A stretch of 64,000 bases of DNA, taken from contig JACJGO010000006.1 in assembly GCA_014163555.1 (NCBI GenBank), positions 186,001-250,000 on the forward strand, given 5' to 3'. Source of the DNA: Flavisolibacter longurius (GTDB lineage: Bacteria; Bacteroidota; Bacteroidia; Chitinophagales; Chitinophagaceae). A program made the translations under genes and the position numbers. Of this stretch, positions 37,416 through 47,293 are shown piece after piece (the stretch's first letter is position 1; every line of letters begins with the position of its first letter). A model generated the notes under the pieces. The model saw only the letters and a list, made by a program, of their open reading frames with translations, searched no databases and was not told the DNA's origin.

Positions 37416-37703
37416 GCCAAAAGGTTTCGGGTAGTGCAAAGGTAGCGGGAATGTTGTTGGAGAAAGGTTTGCAAAAAAAGCATTTTGAAGAACAGGCCTG
37501 CGTTGCAAAAAAGCAGGCAAGTTGAACCAAGCACATAACCGATAGCTCTGTTTCCTTCATCCGCAATCTTGGGTTAATGCCGCAAATCCTGCCGGCCATA
37601 TTATAAAACAAGCCCCGGCACTTTAGTGGAATACCCATTTCAGCACCCCCTATCCGCACTTCATACGGCTTCCGTATACCCCTTCCTAAAGGGGCAATTT
37701 ACA

Positions 37704-37715
37704 TTTGGCGCCAAA
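37704..37715. repeat. 12-bp palindrome before a lipoprotein gene
   Basis: TTTGGCGCCAAA is a perfect palindrome 10 bases before the preferred start of the lipoprotein at 37725. A CCCCTT-CCTA-AAGGGG hairpin lies just upstream (about 37679-37694). Either could be a regulatory site. Confidence 0.35.
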
Positions 37716-37724
37716 ACAGTAACC

Positions 37725-38456
37725 TTGAAGCCAATCATCACTCTTGCAGTCCTGTGCCTCCTCTTCGCCTGCAGCAAAAAGCAACACCGGGAAGAAGAAA
37801 TAAGTTCCGCCTCTTTGGTGCTGAACCTTTCGCAGTCGGTCCTGTCCATTGGGCAGGTCGATTCGGCGGATGTTGTCTTTCGCAAGCCGGGCAGCAGCGA
37901 AACCAGCAAAGCAAAATTTGCCCGGCAGGGCACCAACCTGGCCGCTTCTTTACAATTGCTTACACCCGGTACCTGGAACGCCGATGTGGAGGTGTACACC
38001 CGGGCGGTGAACGGGCAAAGCAACCAGTATAAGACGGTTCAGTCCATCCTTGTAACCGAAGCCAGGGCCCGGGTTGAAATACCGGGACCCCGCGCCACCC
38101 CGGGCAATGGCTGGTTGAAACGGCATGTAAAAGCAAGCACCGGCAACGAGGTAGTGGTTATTGTTCCCGATGAGGTGTATGATTCTTATTTTGAATTCAG
38201 GGCCAAACCGGGCCGCCGGTATGTGCTGGGCATTCAACGCGAAGCCATTAACGTGAACTATGTGGTAGAACAGAAAACATGGGCCTGCGCCAGTGCATGT
38301 TTTAATGCCCAGGGCCTGATCATCGACACCGAGCATTTTATGCCCTTTACGCAAGCCATTTTAGCCTCACCCTGGACCCGGAATGAGATCAGCATTGGTG
38401 TGCTGAACGAGCAACAGGAAAGCGTTTTGATTTATGACAGAACTTGGGTGCAGTAG
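37725..38456 (+). CDS. Hypothetical lipoprotein
   Basis: A roughly 243-residue lipoprotein. The first in-frame ATG (37626) would give a long non-signal N-terminus, whereas TTG at 37725 gives MKPIITLAVLCLLFAC, a proper signal with lipobox LLFAC, so TTG is preferred. Beta-rich mature part (VLNLSQSVLSIGQVDSAD...); two Cys in WACASACF may form a disulfide. Function unknown. Confidence 0.75.
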   Translation: MKPIITLAVLCLLFACSKKQHREEEISSASLVLNLSQSVLSIGQVDSADVVFRKPGSSETSKAKFARQGTNLAASLQLLTPGTWNADVEVYTRAVNGQSNQYKTVQSILVTEARARVEIPGPRATPGNGWLKRHVKASTGNEVVVIVPDEVYDSYFEFRAKPGRRYVLGIQREAINVNYVVEQKTWACASACFNAQGLIIDTEHFMPFTQAILASPWTRNEISIGVLNEQQESVLIYDRTWVQ

Positions 38457-38753
38457 GCGGTACCACTACCGGCATTGGATAAATTTTTCATGAAGCCTGC
38501 CTCCCCTTGGTGTCCTGTCGTTCTGTTTCTTTCTCGTCAAAGGAACACAACGACTGGCTGCAGCAGCCACACCCATGCATAACTCCAACCCAGCCTTATG
38601 TAAAAATCCGTCACATCAAAATTCTTTCATCACTCCCCGAAAGCACAGGCACCGTTGTTGCCGGCTCTCAGCAACTGCCGCTTATACAGTTATTAACGGT
38701 GGTTAACGGAGGAATGGAATACCTTTTTGCTTCAATATTTAAATTAATCGATT

Positions 38754-39122
38754 ATGAAGAAGCTTTTATTCCTCACCTTGATCTTAGGTGCCCTCGTTTC
38801 CACTAATGCCTATGCCCAGCCGGCCGGCGATCCTCCATCGATGCTGCAGCAGATGAAAGAAAAACAAAAGCCCGGGTTGATAGAAAAAGTGGGACTGACC
38901 GATGCCCAGGCCGAGAAGGTGATCGAGCTCAATTATGAAATGCGCATGAAGGCGGCTGCTGAATTAAAAGATTTGAGTGCAGAAGACCGCAGCAAAAAGA
39001 TCGCTGAAATGAAGGCAGAAAAAGAAAAGAAGTTTAAAGAATTTATGACGGCGGAGCAAATAACTGCCATGAACAAGTATTACGAAGAGATGGGAAAGAA
39101 CCGGGAAAGAGCAAAGAACTAA
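38754..39122 (+). CDS. Secreted helical protein (Spy/CpxP-like)
   Basis: A 122-residue periplasmic protein with signal peptide MKKLLFLTLILGALVSTNAYAQ. The rest is highly charged and helical (QAEKVIELNYEMRMKAAAELKD, KEKKFKEFMTAEQITAMNKYYEEM), like the LTxxQ-type Spy/CpxP chaperones and DUF4890 proteins. A role as envelope stress chaperone is the family-based guess. A terminator follows at 39150. Confidence 0.75.
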   Translation: MKKLLFLTLILGALVSTNAYAQPAGDPPSMLQQMKEKQKPGLIEKVGLTDAQAEKVIELNYEMRMKAAAELKDLSAEDRSKKIAEMKAEKEKKFKEFMTAEQITAMNKYYEEMGKNRERAKN

Positions 39123-39149
39123 GAACTAAGCATAAACAGTAACGATAGA

Positions 39150-39175
39150 AAGGCTGCCGCGAGGCAGCTTTTTTT
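39150..39175 (+). terminator. Rho-independent terminator
   Basis: Stem GCTGCC/GGCAGC with a GCGA tetraloop and seven T, 30 bases after the secreted helical protein gene. Confidence 0.85.
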
Positions 39176-39324
39176 GTTTGACGGTGCACCCGGTAACGTA
39201 CAGGGCTAATCGTAGATTAGAGCAAAGGCCCGTATGTTTATTGTTTTGGCAATGGGCTGGTGCCCTTAGTAAGAGCCAGTCCTCCTATCACTTAAAGGAA
39301 CATGCCGAATAGCAGGCGGTAATC

Positions 39325-41439
39325 TTATTCAGCCGGCAGCAACACATTGAACGTAGCGCCTTCGTCCTGCCTGCTTTCTGCCCAGATATAACCGCCATGG
39401 TTATGCGCTACCTTCCGGGCAATGGATAAGCCAACGCCGGTGCCTTTGTATTCGTTGTTGCCATGCAGGCGGGTGAATACAGTAAAGATCCGTTCGGCAT
39501 CCTCCTGCAGAAAACCAATGCCGTTGTCCTTTATCCGGATCAGGTGATAGCGTGTTTCGCCTTCAATGCCATTGAGGTTCCGTTGGATGGCCACCTCCTT
39601 TCCGTTTACCAGGCTGGCCTCGATGGTGATTTCCGGTACGCCATCCGGTTTGCTGTATTTCAGTGCATTGGCCAGCAGGTTTTCAAAAAGCTGTTGCAAC
39701 TGGCGTTGCTGCCCTTTGATCGTAGGCAGTGGCCCAACGGTTACGTTGGCTCCCTTTTCGGCAATATGCAGTTCCAGGTCATCCAGCACAAAGGCCAGGG
39801 TCTGGTTCAGGTCCACCGTTGCCGTTGACCGAACACCCCGGCTGACATGCGAATACAGCAGCAGGTCGTCGATGAGAGAATTCATGCGCCGGGCACCCAT
39901 CTCCAGCCGCTCAAAATAGCGACGGTCTTCTTCTTCCAGCTTGCTTTGCAGCCGTCCTTTCAGCCGGTCGGCAAAAAAGTGGATCTTCCGGATGGGTTCC
40001 TTCATGTCGTGCGAAGCGGCATAGGCAAATTCTTCCAGGTTTTGGTTCGACTGCCGGAGTTCTTCGTTGGTTTTTTCCAGTTCCCTAGTGCGTTCCATCA
40101 CTTTTCGCTCCAGGCTTTCTTCCGACTTTCGCAGGGCTTGTTCGGCCAGCTTCCGGTCGTGTATGTCAATGCCCACGCCAAACCATTTAGTGACTTTTCC
40201 CGTAACGGGATCCCTGTACGGCGTGGCCCGGTTAAGGAACCAGCGGTACTCGCCTTCTTTGGAAAGATTGCGTTGCTCCACCTCCCAGGGCTCTCCGGTT
40301 TGCATGGCTTTGCCAAAGGCCTCCATCACGTTGGGCGCATCGTCGGGGTGAAGGTGCTTTACGGCAATATCGGCTGCCGTGGTGTCGGAGAAAGGCACAC
40401 CGCAGTAGTCGCACCAGTGCCTGTTTAAAAATTCCGCCCGCCCGCTATCATCCGTGATCCAGATGCTTTGCGGAACGGTATCAGCCATGGTGCGAAAGCG
40501 TTCTTCCGATTCGTGAAGCGCCTTCTCAACCCGGGCCCGCACAACGGCATCCCAGGTACGTTCGGCAACGGTTTGCACCAGGCTGATCTCGTCTTCCGTC
40601 CAGGAATACGGTTGCCGGTGGTGGATGAAAAAAACAGCAAGCAGTTCTCCGTTTCGCAACAGCGGCACATTGAGCATGGCTCCCAACAGGAGGGCCTTGT
40701 GGGCCTCCTTTTCTTCTTTGCTGAGCGAAGGGTCGGACGCAATGTTGCTGCGGATGATCGTTTTGCCTTCCCGGAGGGATTTTAACAGATCCGGGCCGTA
40801 ATCGTCATAGGTGTGCCTGCCCCGGATGGAGGTTACGTCGTTGGTATAGTCGGTGGTGACAATCACCGTTCGCCCGTCACCGCCGTCTTCGGCATACCCG
40901 GCACGATCGGCATGCAGGTACCCGGCCAGCAGACTGGCCGCCCCGTATTGAATATCGGCCGGATCGGCCATCTCCTTTAAATGGTCATTGAGGTGTAGCA
41001 GGAAGGCTTGCTGCTTCCCGCTTTTACGCACCATGTCTTCGGCCTTTCTTATTTCCGTGATGTCGCGGGTGGTGCCCGCTACCGCTTCCACGTCGCCCTG
41101 TTGGTTGGTCACTGGCACAAAGATGTAATCGTAAATGCGGTTGCCCAGCACGGCATGCGGGAAGGAAACTTCGCCGCGAATGGGCTGGCGGGTAGCCACT
41201 ACCTGGTCAATCTCCCTCTCGTGCATCTCGGCATGCCAGGGTTCGTACCCATTTTCCAATAAGCTTTTCCCGATCGCCTGTTCCCAGGTTTTACCCCACA
41301 TGGTAAGCACGGCATGGTTCACATAGGTAAAGCGATAGGAGAGATCAAACGCATAAATAAGATCAGGTGTACTGGCAGAGATGGAGTTCAGGATGGATAA
41401 GGTATCCACTGGTTTTGCTGCGGTTGCTGACATCGGCAC
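39325..41439 (-). CDS. PAS-GAF-PAS sensor histidine kinase
   Basis: A 704-residue soluble kinase. Modules: PAS about 15-130 (TPDLIYAFDLSYRFTYVNHA), GAF about 145-300 (LLGAMLNVPLLRNGELLAVFFIHH), PAS about 315-435 (WFGVGIDIHDRKLAE at its end), a coiled coil, HisKA with His477 in ASHDMKEPIRKIH, and ATPase with NLLANALKYSKP, DNGIGF and GTGVGLSIARK. The GAF could bind a small ligand or haem; no Cys for bilin is visible. No adjacent regulator. Confidence 0.93.
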   Translation of the reverse strand: MPMSATAAKPVDTLSILNSISASTPDLIYAFDLSYRFTYVNHAVLTMWGKTWEQAIGKSLLENGYEPWHAEMHEREIDQVVATRQPIRGEVSFPHAVLGNRIYDYIFVPVTNQQGDVEAVAGTTRDITEIRKAEDMVRKSGKQQAFLLHLNDHLKEMADPADIQYGAASLLAGYLHADRAGYAEDGGDGRTVIVTTDYTNDVTSIRGRHTYDDYGPDLLKSLREGKTIIRSNIASDPSLSKEEKEAHKALLLGAMLNVPLLRNGELLAVFFIHHRQPYSWTEDEISLVQTVAERTWDAVVRARVEKALHESEERFRTMADTVPQSIWITDDSGRAEFLNRHWCDYCGVPFSDTTAADIAVKHLHPDDAPNVMEAFGKAMQTGEPWEVEQRNLSKEGEYRWFLNRATPYRDPVTGKVTKWFGVGIDIHDRKLAEQALRKSEESLERKVMERTRELEKTNEELRQSNQNLEEFAYAASHDMKEPIRKIHFFADRLKGRLQSKLEEEDRRYFERLEMGARRMNSLIDDLLLYSHVSRGVRSTATVDLNQTLAFVLDDLELHIAEKGANVTVGPLPTIKGQQRQLQQLFENLLANALKYSKPDGVPEITIEASLVNGKEVAIQRNLNGIEGETRYHLIRIKDNGIGFLQEDAERIFTVFTRLHGNNEYKGTGVGLSIARKVAHNHGGYIWAESRQDEGATFNVLLPAE

Positions 41440-41540
41440 AAAAACGGGGTTAAGGAAGACTAAGTTAGGTTTTTACAGATAGCGTTCCTCCTTTTTAACA
41501 TACGCCGGCCGTCTTTTTTTGGCGGGAAGCGGTCGGTGCG

Positions 41541-41600
41541 GACGGACCTGCTTCACAGGCGCAGGCCTGTTATCCTAGAGTTTGATGACACTGCGCATGG
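41541..41600 (+). repeat. Dispersed repeat, copy A (degenerate)
   Basis: GACGGACCTGC, then TTCACAGGCGC and TATCCTAGAG-TTTGATGACACT, recognisably the core of copies F and G but with several mismatches. It is the only copy not at a gene 3' end. Confidence 0.5.
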
Positions 41601-41750
41601 TTGGGCGTATCCTGTTTCTTTTGGGAGAGGACGGCTGTCAGGATTAGCCAGCCCCTGGTACGGGCGGGGAAACCAGGTTTATTCCCGGTACGGATTTCCC
41701 CTTATTCCCGGAAAAAACACCTGTGCACCGCTGTCAAGAAAGGCACCGCA

Positions 41751-41783
41751 ACTTGAAATTGCAGAAACGGCAGGTTAGCTTTG
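41751..41783 (+). promoter_or_regulatory. Promoter of the T9SS Asp-box gene
   Basis: ACTTG (41751-41755), 20 bases, then TAGCTTTG (41776-41783), a perfect match to the Bacteroidota -7 TAnnTTTG with a near -33 TTTG. The start codon is 31 bases downstream. Confidence 0.6.
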
Positions 41784-41814
41784 CACCGTTTTATCGAATC
41801 TTAATCAAAATCCT

Positions 41815-44268
41815 ATGAAAATTCTGAAACTCACTGCGTTTCTCTTCTTTTCGTTTTTCCTTTTTTGTCAATCACGGGTACAGGCACAAGCTCCTACCGT
41901 TACGGTGCAGGCAGGCTATCCCATTGGCCGGCCGGCCAGCCAGGTAGCGTATGGCAATGGAAAGTATGTTCTGCTGACCACCTACCAATACAACCAGGTG
42001 TTTCAATCCGCTTCGGGCACCGCTTGGAGCACGGTAAGCACCAGCGGGCTAACCGCCAGCCAGTTAAATTTTATGGTGTATGGCGCCGGTGTATTTGTGG
42101 TGGTGGGCAACGGCGGCGTGATTCAAAGCTCCGCCGATGGCAGTAGCTGGACAACCCGTCCATCGGGCACAACAGCCGACCTGGTAAAGGTTTATTTCGT
42201 GAACAACACTTTTTTTGCCATTGGCAAAAACAGAACCCTGCTGACATCTGCCGATGGTCTTAGCTGGGAAGCCATGGTGTTTGGCGCCGGCGACCCGGCC
42301 GACTTCTTTATGTCGCTGACCTACGGCAACGGCGTTTATGTTTTGTCGGCCCGCAAAGACTACGGTTCCCAGGCCATCATCTACCGCTCAACAACAGCAA
42401 CAAGCAACAGCTGGACGGTTACCACCAACTCCCTTCCCCCGGCCACCTATATCAACCGCATTCAGTTTCTGAACAACCGGTTTTTTGTTTTTACGGCGGG
42501 TAATGACATGTATCAGTCCACCGATGGTATTAGCTGGACCAACTTTACAGCCTCCGTGGTGTTAACACAGCCCGATGGAACCACAAGACCATGGGGCTTA
42601 GGGCATCAGATTTTTAATGGTGTTTGGGACGGTACCAACTACCATTTTTACGGCTCCGGCACTTACTACGGTGGCTACGGATCTACCTTCACCTCAACGG
42701 ATGGCGTCAACTTTATACTGATCCCCAAGACCGCCTACATTGTTCCGCAGGAATCCACCATCATCAACGGAATCTATTTTATTTGCGGCAACGAAGGCAT
42801 CGTAAGCTCTGCCGATGGTCTGGTGTATAAGCATTCCGGCAACAGCTTCACCGACATGGTGAAAACGGCCAACAAATACGTGGCTGTGGGCGGTATCACC
42901 AGCGACGGGCTGCTCTGCAACACTGCTGACTTCAGCAACTGGACCAGCCGCGGCCCTGCCAACATCCGCGAAGTTTATACGGTGGCTTACGACGGCAGTA
43001 CCGTATTGGCAGGCGGTTATACCGGTATCTACAGCTCATCCGATGAAGGTGATAGCTGGACAAAGGTTTTCCACGATGCCAACGAAAGCACCATTGCCAT
43101 GACCTATGGGGCCGGCCGTTTTGTAACCGCCGGGTACAACAACGATGGTCCTTTTCTCCGCTACTCTACCAACAGCGGTGTTAGCTGGACAACGGCCAAT
43201 ACCCTGAACAATTATTACAACAGGGTGCGTTATGTGAACAACCGTTTTTTTGCCTTGGGCTCCAACGGCGATGAATACGAGGGGCGCATCCTTACCTCCA
43301 CCGATGGTATCAGCTGGACCGATGTAACCCCCGATCTTGGTTTTACCGTGTACTATTACAACGACGTGGTTTTTGACGGCACCCGGTACCATGTGCTGGG
43401 CATCGATGCGGACTATAACTTTTTTACCGTGTCAACAGCCACGCCGGCCACGGCTTCCAGCTATGGAAACAAAGCCGTGTGCACCAACACACCGGCAGGG
43501 GTTACCCTTGGCGGCAACTGGGACCAGGGCCTGCTAACCTACAGCAACGGACAGTTTACTGGGGCTGTGATTGATGCCGTAACCGGCCAGGATTATATCA
43601 TTACCTCCACCGATGGTAGTAGCTGGACGGCCCTGCCGCAGGCCAGCTTTGGTTCGGCCATGGCAGCCTATACCAATGGCAACACCGTGCAGATGGTGGC
43701 CAGGGGAAATACCCTGATTACCGTTCAATACGATAACCTTCTGCCCGTACGGCTGCTCCATTTTGAGGGAAGCCTGGCCGAAAAAGGCGTACAGTTGCGC
43801 TGGAGCACGGCCACCGAACAAAACAGCTTAGCGTTTGCAGTGGAGCACAGCACCGATGGCCGGGTATGGAAACGCATTGGCACTGTAAATGCAGCAGGCA
43901 ACAGCAGCAGCCGGCAGGATTATAGCCTTCTTCACACGGCACCAATAGAAGGCATAAACTACTACCGCCTGCAACAGCAGGACAGGGACGGCACCAACAC
44001 TTACAGCCGCGTAGTAACAGCGCGGTATGGCAAGGCCCTGCAGGCAAACCTATATCCCAACCCGGTAAAAACTAGACTCACGGTTCGCACCGGCAGTGCG
44101 CAGCCCGGCAGCATTACCCTGTTTACAACCGCCGGGCAACCGGTAAAGCGTGCCGCTATCCAGGGCTTTGAAACCAGCTTGGATGTAAGCGGCCTGCCGG
44201 CCGGTGTGTACCTGGCCGAGATGCGCCAGGGCAACCAGCAGTTGCGCCTCTCCGTGGTAAAAGAATAA
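41815..44268 (+). CDS. T9SS-secreted Asp-box propeller protein
   Basis: An 817-residue secreted protein. Signal peptide to about residue 25 (RVQAQ). The body holds at least seven Asp-box-like repeats of the form STDGISWT (residues from 105 to 610), the hallmark of BNR/sialidase-type propellers, with no sialidase Arg triad recognised. The C-terminal part is a T9SS type A sorting domain (LYPNPVKTRLTV ... GVYLAEMRQG). The DNA around each Asp-box is itself repeated. It likely binds glycan or acts as an adhesin; enzymatic role not shown. Confidence 0.88.
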   Translation: MKILKLTAFLFFSFFLFCQSRVQAQAPTVTVQAGYPIGRPASQVAYGNGKYVLLTTYQYNQVFQSASGTAWSTVSTSGLTASQLNFMVYGAGVFVVVGNGGVIQSSADGSSWTTRPSGTTADLVKVYFVNNTFFAIGKNRTLLTSADGLSWEAMVFGAGDPADFFMSLTYGNGVYVLSARKDYGSQAIIYRSTTATSNSWTVTTNSLPPATYINRIQFLNNRFFVFTAGNDMYQSTDGISWTNFTASVVLTQPDGTTRPWGLGHQIFNGVWDGTNYHFYGSGTYYGGYGSTFTSTDGVNFILIPKTAYIVPQESTIINGIYFICGNEGIVSSADGLVYKHSGNSFTDMVKTANKYVAVGGITSDGLLCNTADFSNWTSRGPANIREVYTVAYDGSTVLAGGYTGIYSSSDEGDSWTKVFHDANESTIAMTYGAGRFVTAGYNNDGPFLRYSTNSGVSWTTANTLNNYYNRVRYVNNRFFALGSNGDEYEGRILTSTDGISWTDVTPDLGFTVYYYNDVVFDGTRYHVLGIDADYNFFTVSTATPATASSYGNKAVCTNTPAGVTLGGNWDQGLLTYSNGQFTGAVIDAVTGQDYIITSTDGSSWTALPQASFGSAMAAYTNGNTVQMVARGNTLITVQYDNLLPVRLLHFEGSLAEKGVQLRWSTATEQNSLAFAVEHSTDGRVWKRIGTVNAAGNSSSRQDYSLLHTAPIEGINYYRLQQQDRDGTNTYSRVVTARYGKALQANLYPNPVKTRLTVRTGSAQPGSITLFTTAGQPVKRAAIQGFETSLDVSGLPAGVYLAEMRQGNQQLRLSVVKE

Positions 44269-44283
44269 GCTTTTTTACAAACG

Positions 44284-44326
44284 GATAAAAAAGCCCCTGT
44301 CGTCACCGGCGGGGGCTTTTCTTTTG
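44284..44326 (+). terminator. Terminator of the T9SS Asp-box gene
   Basis: Stem AAGCCCC/GGGGCTT with a GC-rich loop and a T-rich tail, about 18 bases after the stop. Confidence 0.8.
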
Positions 44327-44461
44327 AAAAGAGCTAGCCGTTTTGCCCGGGCCCTGTGGCAAAATTCCGGGTGTTTTATCCTTGGCCCTAGCAGTGCACC
44401 CGCCGCCGCAACGGCCTTTCCCCCGGTTGTGAAAGCGGTGTTTGACTATCCCCATTGCCGT

Positions 44462-44511
44462 ATCAAGTCCATATCAAGTCCATACTTTAATGGACTTGAT
44501 ATGGACTTGAT
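44462..44511. repeat. Perfect 22-bp inverted repeat made of tandem 11-mers
   Basis: Each arm is ATCAAGTCCAT repeated twice head to tail; the arms (44462-44483 and 44490-44511) are perfect reverse complements with a 6-base spacer ACTTTA. The four sites could be bound by a dimeric or tetrameric regulator, or the element could be a transposon end or replication-related structure. It lies in a 520-base gene-free interval (44269-44788) whose only other structure is a small CCCTTC/GAAGGG hairpin at 44621-44639. Confidence 0.85.
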
Positions 44512-44788
44512 CCCATTTTTTGCCCTTGCGTACAGGGGGGTAACACCGAGCCGCAACAGGAGCAGGGTTGGAAGGAGGCGAAACAAAACGCAGGGAAGAC
44601 AAACTGCTTAAATAGGACTTCCCTTCTGTGAGTGAAGGGTAGGCTTCCGGTTTGAAAGAACAGGCCGGGTGGCACAATGATTTTAGCTTACAGGCGGCCA
44701 GCATGGTGCCGGTTGCCGGAAAGCTTTTTACAACTATGCCTTTCCGTGACTGGCAGCAACAGCCAATAAAAACGAAATGGTATCTAAC

Positions 44789-45481
44789 ATGAAAACCTCA
44801 GTTCCCTGCCTCCTGCTCCTGCTCCTGGCCGCCTGTAATGGGGAGCCCACCACCACAGGAGAAAACAATACTGTTCAAAATGAAGAAGCCCCTGCGGAGA
44901 GCCAGAACGCCGGCCTGTTAGCCCCATTCCGGGAAAAGCGGTTTGATACGCTTTGGGTGTATTCGCCGCCCGACCTGAAAGGGACGTACGAAGGGGTGCC
45001 GCTGGACAGTGCGGCGGCCGTCCTGTTTCCGCCTGAGATAGCCGAAAAACATTTCAGCGATCCCCCGGGCTTGTTTGCAGTGTACCGCTTACCGTTGGCA
45101 CCAGGATTTACCGGCCTGCTGGCCCGCACCCCCGACTGGTATGTGCCCAACTCCCTGAAACTTTTTTACTGGAACCAGAAAGCCGACAGCATCACATCGT
45201 ACGTGGAGCTGGCGCAGGCCTGGGGCGATGCCAGTGACTTTCACCGCAAAGACGCCTGGATCTTCCGGGCGGCTGACAGCAGCCTGCAGGCCCTGGTGTG
45301 GTTTTACGAGGAGCACGACAACAGCATTGAAATGCCATCGGACAAAACCAAAACGGTCCGACAGTCCTACGCTCTTTTGGCCCTCTCCGGCCCGCGAGCC
45401 GATACGCTCAGCAAAGACAGCGCAGCCCTGGCATCTCGGTTCGGGCACCTTACCCGTAAGCTGGCAGGCGATCCTTACTGA
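44789..45481 (+). CDS. Hypothetical lipoprotein
   Basis: A 230-residue lipoprotein: signal MKTSVPCLLLLLLAAC, acylated Cys near residue 16, then a Thr/Glu/Asn-rich spacer. The folded part mixes helices and strands (FDTLWVYSPPDLKGTYEG, WVFYE-like strands) with no known domain. Repeat copy B follows its stop at 45531. Confidence 0.75.
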   Translation: MKTSVPCLLLLLLAACNGEPTTTGENNTVQNEEAPAESQNAGLLAPFREKRFDTLWVYSPPDLKGTYEGVPLDSAAAVLFPPEIAEKHFSDPPGLFAVYRLPLAPGFTGLLARTPDWYVPNSLKLFYWNQKADSITSYVELAQAWGDASDFHRKDAWIFRAADSSLQALVWFYEEHDNSIEMPSDKTKTVRQSYALLALSGPRADTLSKDSAALASRFGHLTRKLAGDPY

Positions 45482-45530
45482 GGCTACCGGTGATTGGTAA
45501 ACGTTTTTTCGTTGTTCACTTCTTTTTCAT

Positions 45531-45665
45531 GGCAGGTTGTAGTTTGACCTTGCAGCCCGAACGATTACTCTATTTGGCAAGACGCTACAGGTTCGATAGG
45601 CAGACCTGGTTTACGAACGCAGACCAGCTATCCTATAAATTGAAGAACACTTCGGATAGCAGGGT
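45531..45665 (+). repeat. Dispersed repeat, copy B
   Basis: About 135 bases, 50 bases after the lipoprotein stop: left part TTGTAGTTTGACCTTGCAGC, middle GGCAAGACGC, right core TCCTATAAATTGAAGAACAC and GGATAGCAGGG. Aligns end to end with copy E. Confidence 0.75.
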
Positions 45666-45733
45666 TTGTTCCCTCTCTCCTTCAACACAACCAAGGCATA
45701 CGTTTTGTTTCTCTTCACGCCTAATTCTTTTCC

Positions 45734-47068
45734 ATGACGTTATATCGTATCACCCTTCTTTCTTTCGCCGCTTACATCATAAGCACGGGCTGCGGCCCCG
45801 GCGCCGAAGAAAAAAAGGAACAAAACAAGGGCAAGGACGCTACTGTAGCCACTGCCACGCAAACGGTTGATCTGCCGGCGCCCTACGCCACCGAATCGGT
45901 GCGCAACTTCAGCAACGTGATTGGATGGGCGGCCGGGCAAACACCAAAAGCGCCGGAGGGGTTTACGGTCACGGCGTTTGCCGACAACCTGGAAAACCCG
46001 CGGTGGATTTACATTACGCCGAACGGCGACATCCTGGTAGCGGAATCCAACACCAAATCGGGGGTGAAAGACAAGGTGAAAAACGTTGTGGCCGGCAAAA
46101 CCAAATCGCAGAACGATGGCGCTTCCGCCAACCGCATTACCCTGTTCCGGGATGCTGACAGCGACGGCCGGTACGAAACCCGTTCCCTTTTTCTGCAGAA
46201 CCTGAACCAGCCCTTTGGCATGCTGGTGCTGGGCAACACGTTTTACGTGGCCAATACCGACGGCGTGCTGCAATTTCCCTATACACCCGGCGCCACCTCT
46301 ATCACCGGGCAGGGGAAAAAAATCCTTTCCCTGCCGGCCGGCGGCTACAACAACCACTGGACGCGGAATTTGCTGGCCAGTAAGGACGGTTCAAAAATCT
46401 ATGTTTCGGTAGGCTCGGCCAGCAACGTGGCGGAGCACGGCCTGGCCACCGAAAACCGGCGGGCCGCTATTTTGGAGATCAACCCCGATGGCTCCGGCGA
46501 ACGGCTTTACGCCAGTGGCCTCCGCAACCCCGTCGGCATGGGCTGGGCCCCCGGCAGCACGACCCTGTGGACGGCGGTTAACGAGCGGGATGGCCTGGGC
46601 GACGACCTGGTGCCGGATTACCTGACATCGGTAAAGCCGGGCGGCTTTTACGGCTGGCCCTTTTATTATTTTGGCCAGAACGAAGACCCGCGGCTGAAGG
46701 ACAGCGTACCCAAACCGGCCGCCGCTTCGGTGCTGGTGCCCGAGGTGCCCCTTGGTTCGCATACGGCTTCGCTGGGACTTGCCTTTGACGAGGCGGCGGC
46801 CCTGCCGGGCAAATACAGCGGCGGTGCCTTTATTGGGCAACGCGGCTCCTGGAACCGGTCGCAGTTGGCGGGGTATAAAGTGTTGTTTGTTCCGTTCAAA
46901 GGCGGCAAGCCTTCCGGGCCGCCCGAAGATTTCCTTACCGGCTTCCTGGCAGGAAAGGAAAACGATGTGCACGGCCGGCCGGTAGGCATTGCCTTTACCA
47001 GGAACGGCACCATGCTGGTAGCTGATGATGCGGGCAACCGGGTGTGGGCAATACGGCCCAAACGGTAA
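45734..47068 (+). CDS. Sorbosone dehydrogenase/PQQ glucose dehydrogenase-family lipoprotein
   Basis: A 444-residue lipoprotein (lipobox STGC, about Cys20). The body is a six-bladed propeller of the soluble glucose/sorbosone dehydrogenase family: NPRWIYITPNGDILVAES, GGYNNHWTRNLL, GLRNPVGMGWAPG, NERDGLGDDLVPDY and DAGNRVWAIRP are its standard strands. The family oxidises sugars with PQQ; whether PQQ is made in this organism cannot be judged. Substrate unknown. Confidence 0.9.
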   Translation: MTLYRITLLSFAAYIISTGCGPGAEEKKEQNKGKDATVATATQTVDLPAPYATESVRNFSNVIGWAAGQTPKAPEGFTVTAFADNLENPRWIYITPNGDILVAESNTKSGVKDKVKNVVAGKTKSQNDGASANRITLFRDADSDGRYETRSLFLQNLNQPFGMLVLGNTFYVANTDGVLQFPYTPGATSITGQGKKILSLPAGGYNNHWTRNLLASKDGSKIYVSVGSASNVAEHGLATENRRAAILEINPDGSGERLYASGLRNPVGMGWAPGSTTLWTAVNERDGLGDDLVPDYLTSVKPGGFYGWPFYYFGQNEDPRLKDSVPKPAAASVLVPEVPLGSHTASLGLAFDEAAALPGKYSGGAFIGQRGSWNRSQLAGYKVLFVPFKGGKPSGPPEDFLTGFLAGKENDVHGRPVGIAFTRNGTMLVADDAGNRVWAIRPKR

Positions 47069-47293
47069 AAACCAGCGTGCTGGTAGCTCCCGGCTGTTCT
47101 TTGCGGAGCAGCTTTATACCGATGGGGAGAAAAGGGGTGATTATTTACTGGCTGTGCGCTACAGGTATCCAGCCCGTTTGCACACAGGGAAAGAAATCGT
47201 TTACAATAGGAGAATGCGCCGAGGCAAATGGATAACAAATCTCCAGGGGAAAATAAGTATTGACACGGAAGGACTATCACCGACCAGCGCTGT

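Larger units (their letters stand above)
41440..41814. other. Divergent intergenic region
   Basis: 375 bases between the divergent GAF-PAS kinase and T9SS genes. It contains a degenerate copy of the dispersed repeat (41541-41600) and the T9SS gene promoter (41752-41783); no gene. Confidence 0.4.

Noticed and set aside
41536-41778. 80-codon frame over repeat copy A
   Set aside because: It lies inside the repeat and promoter region and looks random.
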